Below, one piece after another: positions 36,801 through 45,135 of a DNA stretch of 64,000 nt. The notes beneath the pieces were generated by a model. The model was not told where the DNA came from. It saw only the letters and a list, made by a program, of their open reading frames with translations, and made no database searches. Each line of letters opens with the position of its first letter. Within the stretch, counting starts at the first letter, position 1. Origin of the DNA: Cololabis saira (taxonomy: Eukaryota; Chordata; Actinopteri; Beloniformes; Belonidae). A program made the translations under genes and the position numbers. The stretch is from NCBI RefSeq assembly GCF_033807715.1, contig NC_084599.1, forward strand, positions 12,525,125-12,589,124, in the 5' to 3' direction.

Positions 36801-39800
36801 ACGCTCCAAAGGAAGCTGTGCTGCCATGCCTTCGCAGCATGGAGAGAAGACTTGCCAAGGACCCGATCAGGGCAGAAGTCTACTGCAATGAGATACAGAA
36901 ACTGGAGAAGGCGGGTTATGTGGCAAAGGTGCCTGCCGATGAAGCTGACCAGTCTGCAGAATCATGGTACATTCCGCACCATATGGTGAACCACAACGGT
37001 AAGGACAGGATTGTCTTTAACTGTTCATTTCAGTACCAAGGTCTGTCCCTGAATGACCTTCTGCTTCCTGGACCTGCCCTCGGACCTACCCTGCTTGGTG
37101 TCCTCATCCGGTTCCGGCAACATGCTGTGGCGGTGAGTGGGGATATTAAGGGCATGTTCCACCAGATCCGCCTGCTACCCACTGACAAGCCAGTGCTACG
37201 CTTCATCTGGAGGAATATGGAGAGAGAGCAGGAGCCGAGTATTTATGAGTGGCAGGTGCTCCCATTCGGGACAACATGTAGTCCCTGTTGTGCCATCTAC
37301 GCCCTCCAGCAGCACATCCAGGATAGCGTAGAGTGCAACCCCACCTTGGCAGAGACAGTTGAGCGGTCCTTCTATGTGGACAACTGTCTGCACAGCACTC
37401 ACTGCGCTGAGGAGGCCAAGCGTCTCATTGATGACCTCCGCCATCACCTGCAGACTGGAGGTTTCGAGGTTCGTCAGTGGGCAAGCAATGTGCCCACGGT
37501 CACTGAGCATCTCCCGTCTGAGGCCCGTTCGGAACGCAGCGAGCTGTGGCTCTCCAAGAGCAGTAGCGACCTTAATGAGCCTACCCTGGGCCTACGCTGG
37601 AACTGCCTTAGTGACTCCTTGGGGTACAAACATCGCCCTGTGGAGCCATCGACACCCACTATGAGGAACCTTTACCGAGTCCTTGCATGTCAGTACGATC
37701 CCCTTGGCTACATCGTACCATTTACCACAAGAGCTAAGGTTCTCATCCAAGACTTGTGGAAAGCGGATATTGGCTGGGACGACCCAATTCCATCTCGGGG
37801 TCTTCTTGACAGATGGCAAAACTGGGAACAGGAGATTCCTCACCTCGTCCACCTGGAGTTCCCTCGAGCCTATGCTCCACGGCACGTGGATCCCTCTACC
37901 GCAATCAGAGAGCTTCATATCTTTTGTGATGCATCAGAGCGAGCATATGGCTCGGTTGCTTACATGAGGACTATGGATGACCAGCAGCAGGTCCAGGTTT
38001 CCTTCGTGCTTGCCAGGTCTCGGGTGGCTCCCAAGAAGCAGCTATCAATGCCCCGCCTTGAGTTGAGCGCTGCCCTTACAGGTGCTCAGCTCGCCGAAGT
38101 ATTCCAAACTGAGCTCACTGTGCCCATCCAGCGGGTTGTCCTGTGGTCCGACTCTACCACCGTCCTTTACTGGATTAAGTCGGAGTCCTGCAGGTACAAG
38201 GTGTTCGTGGGCACACGAGTCGCAGAGATCCAAAACCTGACTGAGCCTGACAGTTGGAGGTATGTGACCTCTGCCACAAACCCGGCAGATGACATCACTC
38301 GAGGGTTGACACTGGAGGCGTTGGCACAACCACATCGGTGGAATGAAGGTCCGGAATTCCTCTACTTACCTGAAGATCAGTGGCCTACGATGCCCTCTGT
38401 TGGTCCAGACTCTGACGACAGCAAGCTGAGGAAGTCCACCACGATCGGTAATGTGACCATCTCCACAGGTCCGCAGCTCCCTGCTATTGCAGACTTTTCT
38501 TCATGGAAAGAGCTTGTTGAAGTAACAGCCAGGTCCCTTCACGGGGCGGCTGACTCCCAGACCACAGAGGAGCCTTGTGATGCGGCTGACTACCTGAACG
38601 CGGAGAAGGCCCTTCTCGTCCAAGCCCAGCTGGACTCTTTCCCAAATGAGATCAAGGCTCTCAAGTCCAACCGGCCTCTTCCATCTGACAGTCGCTTGAG
38701 TTCTCTAGCTCCAGAGTATGACGAGGCTACAGGTCTCCTCAGAGTCGGCGGTCGACTTCGCAGAGCCGATAAGTTGGAGATGGACGCTATCCACCCAATC
38801 ATCCTGGATCCGCACCATCCCTTGACGAAGCTGCTCATCCAAGATTATGATCAGGCTCTTCTCCACCCTGGACCAGAGCGAGTGCTTGCTGATCTCCGGC
38901 GGAAGTACTGGGTTCTGCGTGCAAGGGAAGTGATCCGGAAGCATCAGCACTCCTGCAGAGAATGTCAGCTGTGGCGAGCAAAGCCTAACGTGCCTAAGAT
39001 GGCTGACCTTCCACCCTCACGTCTACGCCTGTACAAACCACCATTCTATTCTACAGGAGTGGACTGCTTCGGCCCATTCCACATTAAGATAGGGCGCCGG
39101 AATGAGAAGAGGTGGGGGATCTTATACAAGTGCATGACTACGCGCTGCATTCACCTTGACCTCCTTGAGAGTTTGGACTCTGACGCCTTCCTCATGTCCC
39201 TGAGACGCTTCATCTCACGTCGTGGTACACCATTTGAGCTTCTCTGTGATAATGGTACCAATTTTGTTGGAGGAGATAAGGAGCTGCAGGACGCCTTTGC
39301 CGAGATGGCACCAAGACTGAGGGACCAGTTGGCCAAGCAGAAGATTAAATTCTGCTTTAATCCACCAAGTGCACCTCATTTCGGTGGGACTTGGGAGAGG
39401 GAGATTAAGTCTGTGAAGACAGCCCTTAGGGTTATCCTGAAGGATCAGACGGTATCCGAGACCGTCCTCCGCACGGTCCTCATCGAAGTTGAGGGCATCA
39501 TGAATGCAAAGCCATTGGGCTATCTTTCCTCGGATGTTGCGGACCCAGATCCCATCACTCCAAATATCCTCATCATGGGACGCCGGGATTCATCCTTACC
39601 ACAAGCCGTCTATGACTCAACTGACCTCCTTGGCAAACGTCGTTGGAGGCACAGTCAAGTGCTGGCCGACCATTTTTGGTCCACCTTCATTCGACGTTAC
39701 TTGCCAGGTCTGCAAGAGAGGCAGAAGTGGAGGAAGGATGGGAAGGAACTGTCAGTTGGCCAGGTGGTTCTCATTGTTGACCCACAACTTCCTCGGGCAC

Positions 39801-39949
39801 TATGGCCTGTAGGGAAGGTCACACAGACGCACCCTGGAGCCGATGGGCGCATCCGAACAGCGGATGTGCAGGTGAAGGACAAGACCTATTTGCGCCCTGT
39901 GTCCCGACTGGTGCAGCTCCCGAATCTACCTGATACAGAATCTACCTAA
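33815..39949 (+). CDS. BEL/Pao Gag-Pol polyprotein (2044 aa), apparently intact
   Basis: One uninterrupted frame begins at the first ATG after the primer site. Gag occupies roughly residues 1-740: a Ser/Arg- and Gln-rich N-terminus with a heptad-like region near 125-200, a Pro-rich stretch, a capsid-like part near 415-620, and three Cys/His knuckles starting near C652, C686 and C704. The aspartic-protease motif is VLDDGT (D770-D771-G772). The RT has DIKGMFHQI (D1110) and YVDN (1187-1190). RNase H shows FCDAS (D1372), E1416 and SDST (D1446). Integrase has an H-C2-type zinc finger (C1714, C1717) and a D1750-D1812-E1861 triad, followed by the C-terminal RRWRHSQVLADHFW block typical of Pao integrases. 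The product would package, reverse-transcribe and integrate the element RNA. Having Gag and Pol in one frame is common in BEL/Pao. The intact frame and near-identical LTRs suggest recent competence; whether YVDN is active needs a family comparison. Confidence 0.95.
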   Translation: MDSKDQDITGTSTRPHRERQLPHHLDDFVVGYGPQQPDEPPKDLAHASRSHASETRSTSVRSEHTHRSQASRSKASEARAPSEKSGPSHHSVTRSALNAGLGSLLGSVRSSASTNPRHALNPVQEAILQENIHRLELEELQCQVLEDNNADLECQQLNTQAREAQRLQQEAHDAREAIAKRLDRQRSLKKKEKELQVAKLLTSLLRDPEREGTCSGAASPRSFYSLPAVTAPPPNAPAGSSFRHSNPDFHSLPPSRPPAASERPCPPPILQRSAVAPETEPPPEGRSTQLPLLECPTAPQYPPPKPAQVRGLSAAPPALSYPAPSIPVYTEPRVMSYQASTATAGIQTQQCYAAGPTAAQTPVHRVTTYPAAQNYQYTSSAALHTAPILPTITPVHPGSEMLIPSPYGVPQPILPVFERDRESDFALLKMALDNMMGSHGHLTEQYKYQVLLSHLKLPSALQLARAYMYDVRPYTTALQALQDKYGQPRQLVQSELGAILNSPAIKFGDSEAFDSFALSIQSLVGMLGTLEGPNGYELRCGSHVDRLLSKMPPSFRDSFIEYCLSRGILRTGSDMTYTLADLATWLQMKSQAKRLSSRAAVLYQCDALKPVKKDRVTYHKEKTTTILLNAGEVANPSEPARSKAALKFKPYCPHCDNKEHFSNNCDNFKKLSTSQVVKWIREGKRCWKCGRNHAPEDCTLKRPCKTCKEQHLTILHDSVQQTRTIVNMVTTPPVKVYLDRPNRPQQVMLKVVKVILRNGDQTLETYAVLDDGTERSIVLPQAVQHLNLSGQPETLHLQTVQQHVEQLQGSSISFDLSPMCMPSLKFRIHQAFSAEGLSLAEHSYPVAALQKRYKHLRGLPLRPVDHAQPLLLIGSDMPHLLVPVQPIRAGPSGGPIGVCTRLGWSLQGPTSLAQSTPSSQCLRISTVSPATELFRNVERLWQVDTLPYTSEKAATRSKQDQQAMTLLQSSTTRVGIDGVQRYATPLLRRANATLLHAPKEAVLPCLRSMERRLAKDPIRAEVYCNEIQKLEKAGYVAKVPADEADQSAESWYIPHHMVNHNGKDRIVFNCSFQYQGLSLNDLLLPGPALGPTLLGVLIRFRQHAVAVSGDIKGMFHQIRLLPTDKPVLRFIWRNMEREQEPSIYEWQVLPFGTTCSPCCAIYALQQHIQDSVECNPTLAETVERSFYVDNCLHSTHCAEEAKRLIDDLRHHLQTGGFEVRQWASNVPTVTEHLPSEARSERSELWLSKSSSDLNEPTLGLRWNCLSDSLGYKHRPVEPSTPTMRNLYRVLACQYDPLGYIVPFTTRAKVLIQDLWKADIGWDDPIPSRGLLDRWQNWEQEIPHLVHLEFPRAYAPRHVDPSTAIRELHIFCDASERAYGSVAYMRTMDDQQQVQVSFVLARSRVAPKKQLSMPRLELSAALTGAQLAEVFQTELTVPIQRVVLWSDSTTVLYWIKSESCRYKVFVGTRVAEIQNLTEPDSWRYVTSATNPADDITRGLTLEALAQPHRWNEGPEFLYLPEDQWPTMPSVGPDSDDSKLRKSTTIGNVTISTGPQLPAIADFSSWKELVEVTARSLHGAADSQTTEEPCDAADYLNAEKALLVQAQLDSFPNEIKALKSNRPLPSDSRLSSLAPEYDEATGLLRVGGRLRRADKLEMDAIHPIILDPHHPLTKLLIQDYDQALLHPGPERVLADLRRKYWVLRAREVIRKHQHSCRECQLWRAKPNVPKMADLPPSRLRLYKPPFYSTGVDCFGPFHIKIGRRNEKRWGILYKCMTTRCIHLDLLESLDSDAFLMSLRRFISRRGTPFELLCDNGTNFVGGDKELQDAFAEMAPRLRDQLAKQKIKFCFNPPSAPHFGGTWEREIKSVKTALRVILKDQTVSETVLRTVLIEVEGIMNAKPLGYLSSDVADPDPITPNILIMGRRDSSLPQAVYDSTDLLGKRRWRHSQVLADHFWSTFIRRYLPGLQERQKWRKDGKELSVGQVVLIVDPQLPRALWPVGKVTQTHPGADGRIRTADVQVKDKTYLRPVSRLVQLPNLPDTEST

Positions 39950-40002
39950 TTGACTTTCCTGCTTATGTTCAAAAGCTCTAAACAGACTTTTGGGGGCGGC
40001 TG

Positions 40003-40487
40003 TGTAGGAAAGCCCTAGAGTTCAGTTTATAGTTTCAGTTAGTTCACTGTTTGTGTGCTGTTACTGGCCCTTTAAGAGGTGTGGAATGTTCCGGAGTGGG
40101 AAGTCTGATTGATCTGTCTGCTGAGAAGCTGGGTAGAGCTGTGTGGATTTCTCCTGTTTGGAGAAGTGTGTGTACCTGCCTAAAGTGAGTATTTATGTTT
40201 AAACTGCTCTCTTTATGTATTAAAGCTTACATAGAGGTTGATATGTATCTGCAAGGAGTTTCAGTAACAGTAAATTAGTTACAGTGAATGAGCTACATTA
40301 ACTGCTTTAGCCTGCATGTGCTGGCTGAGTTAGACAGGTGCTCCTCGTTTACAATGTTCACACGTTCTTCAATTAAAGCCACCTAAACCTGACGATCTGC
40401 CTCGTGATTTCCTAACCGAAGTCACACATCCATAGTGTTCGCCTGCTCTGTTCAGCGCAACTGTTGAGGCCCTAGACCTCTATTACA
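40003..40487 (+). repeat. 3' LTR of the BEL/Pao element
   Basis: A 485-bp copy of the 5' LTR with one visible base difference, followed directly by the target duplication gggat. Confidence 0.95.
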
Positions 40488-40492
40488 GGGAT

Positions 40493-41030
40493 GTAGTTCC
40501 TTCTTCCTGACAGGACTCATCGTTCCATGTGATCCCAACAGAGCACTTTACTTTCTGATTGTAGGCTCACTTGTGGCTGACCCGAAGGTAGACTGGGAAA
40601 AAGAGCCTTACATTTTCAAACCAAACCAGGTCTGCCCTTAATGTGTTTGTTGATGTCCATAACAAATATTGTCTCTCACAAACTAGCAGACATCTTTACA
40701 GCACATTCTCCATCGCTGCCACTGTACAAACAATGCCTGGTGGCGGGCGGGAATGAAAAAATAGATAACAACTTACAACATTTTGATAAACAGGGATGTT
40801 AGGTAGCTCTATGGTGTGAAATATTTGAAATATATGACTGCAGAATGGTGTTTGAATACAGTTTAATACAGATTAGGATAACATATCAATCCATGGTTTT
40901 ATCATCCTTTAATGGTGAATCATACAAATGATTTGTACCTCTGTACAATTCAATGAAATGAATTAAGGTAAGTGATAAATCCTCTGTTTAATCCATAAAA
41001 GACGATGTGTGCACACATATTGAGAAAACA
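40493..41030. other. Sequence between the BEL/Pao element and the protease gene
   Basis: The first 150 bp may be the other half of the LINE fragment hit by the BEL element. From about 40795 the sequence aligns with 55020 onwards in unit B (ggtgtgaaatatttgaaat and agactgcagaatggtg). No coding segment was seen. Confidence 0.5.
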
Positions 41031-41047
41031 TAATAAGAGAGCAAAAG

Positions 41048-41053
41048 TTTATT
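41048..41053 (-). terminator. Polyadenylation signal of protease gene A
   Basis: AATAAA on the minus strand, about 165 bp past the stop codon, inside sequence conserved with the other copy (tttggaaaagctttctt). Confidence 0.6.
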
Positions 41054-41217
41054 TGGAAAAGCTTTCTTTAAGCACAATCTAATCTCATTGATAGTCACAT
41101 CTGACCACTGGCGTTACTGGTCAATGATAAGATAAAAAATGTTGCAAAGCATATTCAAATTCAGAATTAAAATGCTGCATTTTGATTATGATCATGGTTC
41201 TCAGCCTGGCAGTAGCT

Positions 41218-42734
41218 CTATTCATCATGGATCATGATGTTGTCAATCCAGTCTCTGTTCTCAGGTATATTGGTATATTTATAGACGTAACTATGACTTG
41301 ATTTTCTACTTGCAGATACCACTCCATACACCCTTCCATCTTCACAGACTAACGGGCCACCAGAGTCTCCCTGAAAGCACATACGACACATGAAGTTAAA
41401 GAATAACGTGAACATTGTTGACTAAAACCTGGTTTTCCATGTTGCATTTTTTTTAATGAACCTACCGGACCGGGTCCATGCATTCCCTTGGAGCAGTAGT
41501 CGCTTTCCTCTCCACAGAGTTTGTTATCAACCAGCGTTACGTTGACTTCCATGAGTGTGTCAGACAAGCGTGCATTAGCCCTGTCGGTTCGTCCCCATCC
41601 ACAGACCACACATGATTTTGGCACGAGGCCATCGGTCTTGTTTGCCATGGGGACAAGTTGGACATTTTTGCTGAGCTTTGCACTGGAGGTCAACTTCAGG
41701 CAGAAATGGAGATGAAAGATAACTTTGAAGACTTAATATCACCATGTGCAGTATTAAGTACAGTGTAATACATGCATCCACATGTGCCGTTGACAACCAA
41801 AGGTTTGAATCAAGAAACTTTTTTGTTTGGAAAAAGAGTAAAATTAAGTCCAGTTGTACAGTTGCCCCTGATGAGTTTCAAAATAATATTTATCCACATT
41901 ACCTTCAGTAGCATTATATCATTTTTAAACCCAGCTGCATTGTAGCCCTTATGTGGAAATGCTTTATCCACAGACAGAATCTGCACTTCTTTATAATGAC
42001 GTATTGTGGCATTGTGAAGTCCTAACAAAACTGTGTAAGACCTGAAAACAAAGAAATAAATTCATCAATATAATAAAGGCCTAAATTATAAGTGGAAAAG
42101 TAATATTAAACCCTTACAAACTAGTATTTAAGCATTTATGTAATTTTCAAAATCCCTGACTCAGGTGACTGTTTCAGTCTTACAGTAATGAATGTGACAG
42201 GTAGATATTAGGTTTATTAAACTGACTTTTCATGGCAGTGGGCGGCAGTCATCACAAAATCTTCACTCACGAGGAATCCGTCGCAGTATTTCATCTTATT
42301 GCCATGTGTTGTTATCTCCAAAAGAGCCATGTATGGTCTGCTATGTGGCACGGCCACATGGCCTCCAATGATCTTTCCTGCACGAACTATGGGAGAGTTT
42401 TGGTCAAATGCTGACATCAACACTAAGAAGAGCATTTAAGACAAAAGAAAACTTTGTGTTTAGAAAAGTAATACAAATTAAGTGGCTTAAAAATGTTATG
42501 TCAAAAAAGGAAAAAAGTCTAATGATAAAAATGAGTAAACAAATGTTTCAGACATTAGTATACAGGATTTTTGCGATCATGTTTTTAAGGTACAGGGGAA
42601 AAAAACTCAAATGGAAAAAATTCCAAAACATATCAAACTTCATCATATAGTCTTTAAGGTCTTGAAAGGAACTCACCTTGGCCATGAAGAGTCAGCATGA
42701 GCATCAGCACTGACAGGTTACAGAGGATGAACAT
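41218..42734 (-). CDS. Granzyme/chymase-like S1 serine protease, copy A (five exons, 245 aa)
   Basis: Exons on the minus strand are 42677-42734, 42227-42386, 41903-42041, 41466-41693 and 41218-41370, all with GT-AG borders and consistent phases. A hydrophobic signal peptide ([19 protein letters not shown]) precedes a short pro-segment ending Gly-Lys, then the mature start IIGG (25-28), as in granule proteases activated by dipeptide removal. The triad is H69 (TAAHC), D114 (NDIMLL) and S198 (GDSGGP). The residue at the base of the S1 pocket is Gly rather than Asp, and the Cys expected four positions before the Ser is absent, as in granzyme B/chymase-type enzymes, so trypsin-like specificity is unlikely. 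Unusually, the CGG after strand 2 reads CDG (D55). An upstream in-frame acceptor at 42410 would add eight codons; the downstream one is chosen because only it works in copy B. A secreted or granule role in cytotoxic or mast-like cells is inferred from the family. Confidence 0.9.
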
Positions 42735-42807
42735 GGTGAGGTCACAGACCACCTGACCTACTCAGGAGCAGAGACACACATGTGAAAACTTTATGCTTCA
42801 ACACCTC

Positions 42808-42860
42808 CTTATATCAGAGAGGGGGATGAGGAGGAGTTTCTGAAGTTTGCTTATGCAAAT
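42808..42860 (-). promoter_or_regulatory. Core promoter of protease gene A: TATA box and octamer
   Basis: Upstream of the ATG the minus strand carries ctgatataag (42808-42817). About 35 bp further upstream is an octamer, ATGCAAAT on the plus strand at 42853-42860. Both are conserved in copy B. The octamer is the classic Oct-factor site of lymphoid promoters; regulation by it here is inferred. Confidence 0.6.
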
Positions 42861-42861
42861 T

Positions 42862-43843
42862 ATGTGGCTTTAATCACCTTCACAAGGAGGAAATATGCAT
42901 CATGCTTCACGCCTGGTTAAAGTTTGACTGCTAAAATGTAACTAATTTATTTTAAATCCCATATTTATATCTATATTGTTGCTAATAGGTCACTCAATCT
43001 TGTCTTTTAAACAAATGACTTAGTCTGAATTGGATGTTTGTCTAGTTGTTTTTTTGTTGAATTGTGATAAAAGGCTGCAGGTCAGTGATTCAGCTTTCCT
43101 TTTTGTACAGATCCCCATCATCTTGTTATGGTTGTTGCATATTGATATTTGTTTTCTTTTTTCTCTTTTGGTGTTTGGTTTTCTCTTTGGTTTCTTTTTG
43201 TTTAATCGAAGCCCTTGCTGACGCAAAATCTCTGCATTTATCCAGGCATCTGTCTTTATGCAGGGAAAACAAGCTTTGCATTGGATGAATTTACCGACTG
43301 GTGTCATCCTGTTAAAATAATATGACATCCCAGAAATGGTCATATATTTTTTAAATACTGTACTTTTTTTAAATAAATATTTGAGCAAGTGATTTATGCC
43401 TAAAGATAAAGGTGAGGTAAACTTAAAGAAAAACATAAAAAGTAAATTTTGTAATAATTCTTGCTATTTAAACAAATAAATAAAAGATCGTTATTATCAA
43501 AGTATAATACAAGTTTGATTGACTACATGTTTCCACATGTTTCCACAAAATTTGAACCAGCAGTTTTAGAAAAGATGTACATTTTGTCATGAGAGATATT
43601 TGAAGTTTCACTGTAATTCATACCAGTGAGCACCAATTAATGCTAGTCCCTGGGATTATTTCTCATTTCACTATGTGACTAGCTTTTTCTGGAAGCAGAA
43701 GCTAAGCTGCAAGTTGACCTTTCAGTGGTATGACGATCTTCAGGCCGGTACCTCATCCACCCATAGTTAGCTCATAAAAGAGACTCAGAGGGTTACGGGA
43801 TTGCACTTTTTAAACGATAGATAATTAATTCACTTAAAGTATT
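42862..43843. other. Upstream region of protease gene A, non-coding
   Basis: The first 450 bp or so aligns with 57905-58280 in unit B (gcttcacgcctggttaaagt and atttatatctatattgtt). The rest has no identified feature. Frames here are short and domain-free. Confidence 0.5.
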
Positions 43844-44110
43844 TGTAGCAGTGCGAGTGCTACGGGGCCCGACCGACAGGATAGAGGAGGACACGGAGTT
43901 TTGTGCAGAACCCTTTTATTGCACACACGACACCACCACACGTGCACAAGCACCACGACCAGCAGTTTCTGCTTCTCTGCAGCAGCTTCTCAGTCCGACC
44001 CAGCTGCAGTCTCCCAGTCCTCCTTATCAAGGCTGGCAGGGTGGAGAGGCTGATGGGACACACCTGTGTCCCGTCAGCCTGAGTGGCTGCAGCTACTCCA
44101 CCCTGCCACA
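43844..44110 (-). repeat. 3' LTR (by orientation) of the small LTR element
   Basis: A 267-bp repeat with AATAAA (43915-43920, minus strand). It contains a hairpin-forming segment at about 44032-44108: an outer pair ggcagggtggag / ctccaccctgcc and an inner pair around ctgatgggacac / gtgtcccgtcag. Confidence 0.85.
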
Positions 44111-44875
44111 CACCCCCAACATCAAACTCGTGCCGGGGTCTGTCCGGCCGAGCCTACCCCCCACCCGCCCCCTCGGAGCGGGAGAGGAAGCCCGGAACGC
44201 CGACTGCGCCCCGGGCCTTCCTGGCCATCGGGAGGCCGCCCTCGGCGTCCGGCCGACCAGCGGGAACAGTCGGGGGGCCGCCCCCGGCGTCGGGCCGACC
44301 GCCGAGAAAGCCGCTCTCGGGGCCGGGCCCATGGTGGCCTCGGGCCAGACGGTGCGTCCAGGACCACCCCCTCCTCCGTGCCGCGGCCCCGCGCCAGCTG
44401 CCGGTCCGCCTCTGACTCCACCTCCGCAGCCGCCTCCGCCTCTGACTCCACCTCCGCAGCCGCCTCCGCCTCTGACTCCACCTCCGCAGCCGCCTCCGAC
44501 TCCGTCCCAGGAGCCGTCGCCTGCCGACCTGCAGCCACTGCCTCCCGGCCGGTCGGCTGCAGCACCGCCAGCGCTGCCGCGGCAAACCTCAGGCGTGGAG
44601 CCGGGGTGGGCCGCTCCGGGGGTCCCGCCACCTCGGGAGCCGTCGCTTGGCGGCCCGCAGCTTCTGCCTCCCGGCCTCTCAGCTGCGGCGCCGCCAGCCC
44701 CTCCCGCGCTGCTGCAGGCGACCCTCCGGCGTGGCGCAGGGGTGGGTCGCTCCGTGGCCACGAGCGCTTCCAGCCTCACCAGTTGCTGCTCGCCCTGGTC
44801 ACAGAGCAGGTCGGCCAGGTCCGCCATGGCATGGGCGAGCGCCTCCAGGGCCCGCTCCGTGCCTCCCTTCTCCAT
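44093..44875 (-). CDS. Putative Gag-like frame of the small LTR element (about 260 aa)
   Basis: The frame starts at the first ATG after the primer site (44875) and runs into the 3' LTR. Residues 1-45 are charged and Leu/Ala-rich (MEKGGTERALEALAHAMADL...), resembling an amphipathic or coiled gag-type N-terminus. The remainder is Gly/Pro/Arg-rich, including three tandem 10-residue GGG-C-GGGVR-type repeats encoded by 44408-44497. It has no zinc knuckle or protease motif. High GC leaves several frames open on both strands, so coding status is uncertain; the terminal position relative to the primer site is the main support. Confidence 0.35.
   Translation of the reverse strand: MEKGGTERALEALAHAMADLADLLCDQGEQQLVRLEALVATERPTPAPRRRVACSSAGGAGGAAAERPGGRSCGPPSDGSRGGGTPGAAHPGSTPEVCRGSAGGAAADRPGGSGCRSAGDGSWDGVGGGCGGGVRGGGGCGGGVRGGGGCGGGVRGGPAAGAGPRHGGGGGPGRTVWPEATMGPAPRAAFSAVGPTPGAAPRLFPLVGRTPRAASRWPGRPGAQSAFRASSPAPRGRVGGRLGRTDPGTSLMLGVCGRVE
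44408..44497. repeat. 30-bp tandem repeat, three copies
   Basis: Three identical 30-bp units beginning gcctctgactccacctccg lie inside the small LTR element. Open frames on both strands through them are low complexity. Confidence 0.95.
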
Positions 44876-44883
44876 CCCGTCGG

Positions 44884-44901
44884 GCCCCACGTTGGGCGCC
44901 A
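44884..44901 (-). promoter_or_regulatory. Primer-binding site, complementary to tRNA-Lys(CTT) 3' end
   Basis: The minus strand reads tggcgcccaacgtggggc one base after the 5' LTR. This is an 18-base match to the complement of the 3' end of vertebrate tRNA-Lys1,2 as I know it. It fixes the orientation of the element. Confidence 0.85.
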
Positions 44902-44902
44902 G

Positions 44903-45135
44903 TGTAACACGGCGAGTGCTACGGGGCCCGACCAACAGGACAGAGGACACAGGTTTCAGTGCAAGAACTCTTTTATTTCACCCAACCAACACACGTGCTT
45001 CAGCTCCTTCACAGCAGACCAGACCCTTTCTGCTGTGCAGCCATGCCTTATCAAGGCTGGCAGGGTGGAGAGGTTGATTGGGGCCACCTGTGCCCCAATC
45101 AACCTGAGTGGCTGCAGCTCCTCCACCCTGCCACA
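44903..45135 (-). repeat. 5' LTR (by orientation) of the small LTR element
   Basis: A 233-bp repeat with AATAAA on the minus strand at 44972-44977. It contains the same hairpin architecture as the other LTR, but with paired base changes in the stem (aggttgattggggc / gccccaatcaacct). Confidence 0.85.

Larger units (their letters stand above)
33293..40487 (+). mobile_element. Complete BEL/Pao LTR retrotransposon
   Basis: The 7195-bp element has two 485-bp LTRs (33293-33777 and 40003-40487), both beginning TGTAGG and ending ATTACA. It has a primer-binding site directly after the 5' LTR, one long Gag-Pol frame, and a short G-rich polypurine stretch (gggggcgg) just before the 3' LTR. The 5-bp sequence gggat flanks both sides (33288-33292 and 40488-40492). 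By eye the LTRs differ at one position only (C at 33422, G at 40132), so the insertion is very recent. No envelope-like frame is present. The domain order protease-RT-RNase H-integrase and the protein motifs are those of the BEL/Pao group. It is absent from the paralogous unit B. Confidence 0.95.
43844..45135 (-). mobile_element. Short non-autonomous LTR retroelement (TRIM/LARD-like), 1292 bp
   Basis: Two LTR-like direct repeats (43844-44110 and 44903-45135; on the minus strand they start TGTGGCAGGG and end TTACA or CTACA) enclose 792 bp of GC-rich sequence. The 5-bp duplication gtatt flanks the whole (43839-43843 and 45136-45140). On the minus strand a primer-binding site follows the 5' LTR by one base, and each LTR contains AATAAA. 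There is no protease, RT or integrase, so it would depend on a partner element. The two LTRs are clearly different in length and sequence, unusual for a copy with an intact target duplication. Confidence 0.85.

Noticed and set aside
42387..42410. Upstream acceptor making exon 2 of protease A eight codons longer
   Set aside because: Possible as an alternative, but the equivalent choice in copy B gives a frameshift and stop, and the downstream acceptor yields the usual fish granzyme pro-segment length.
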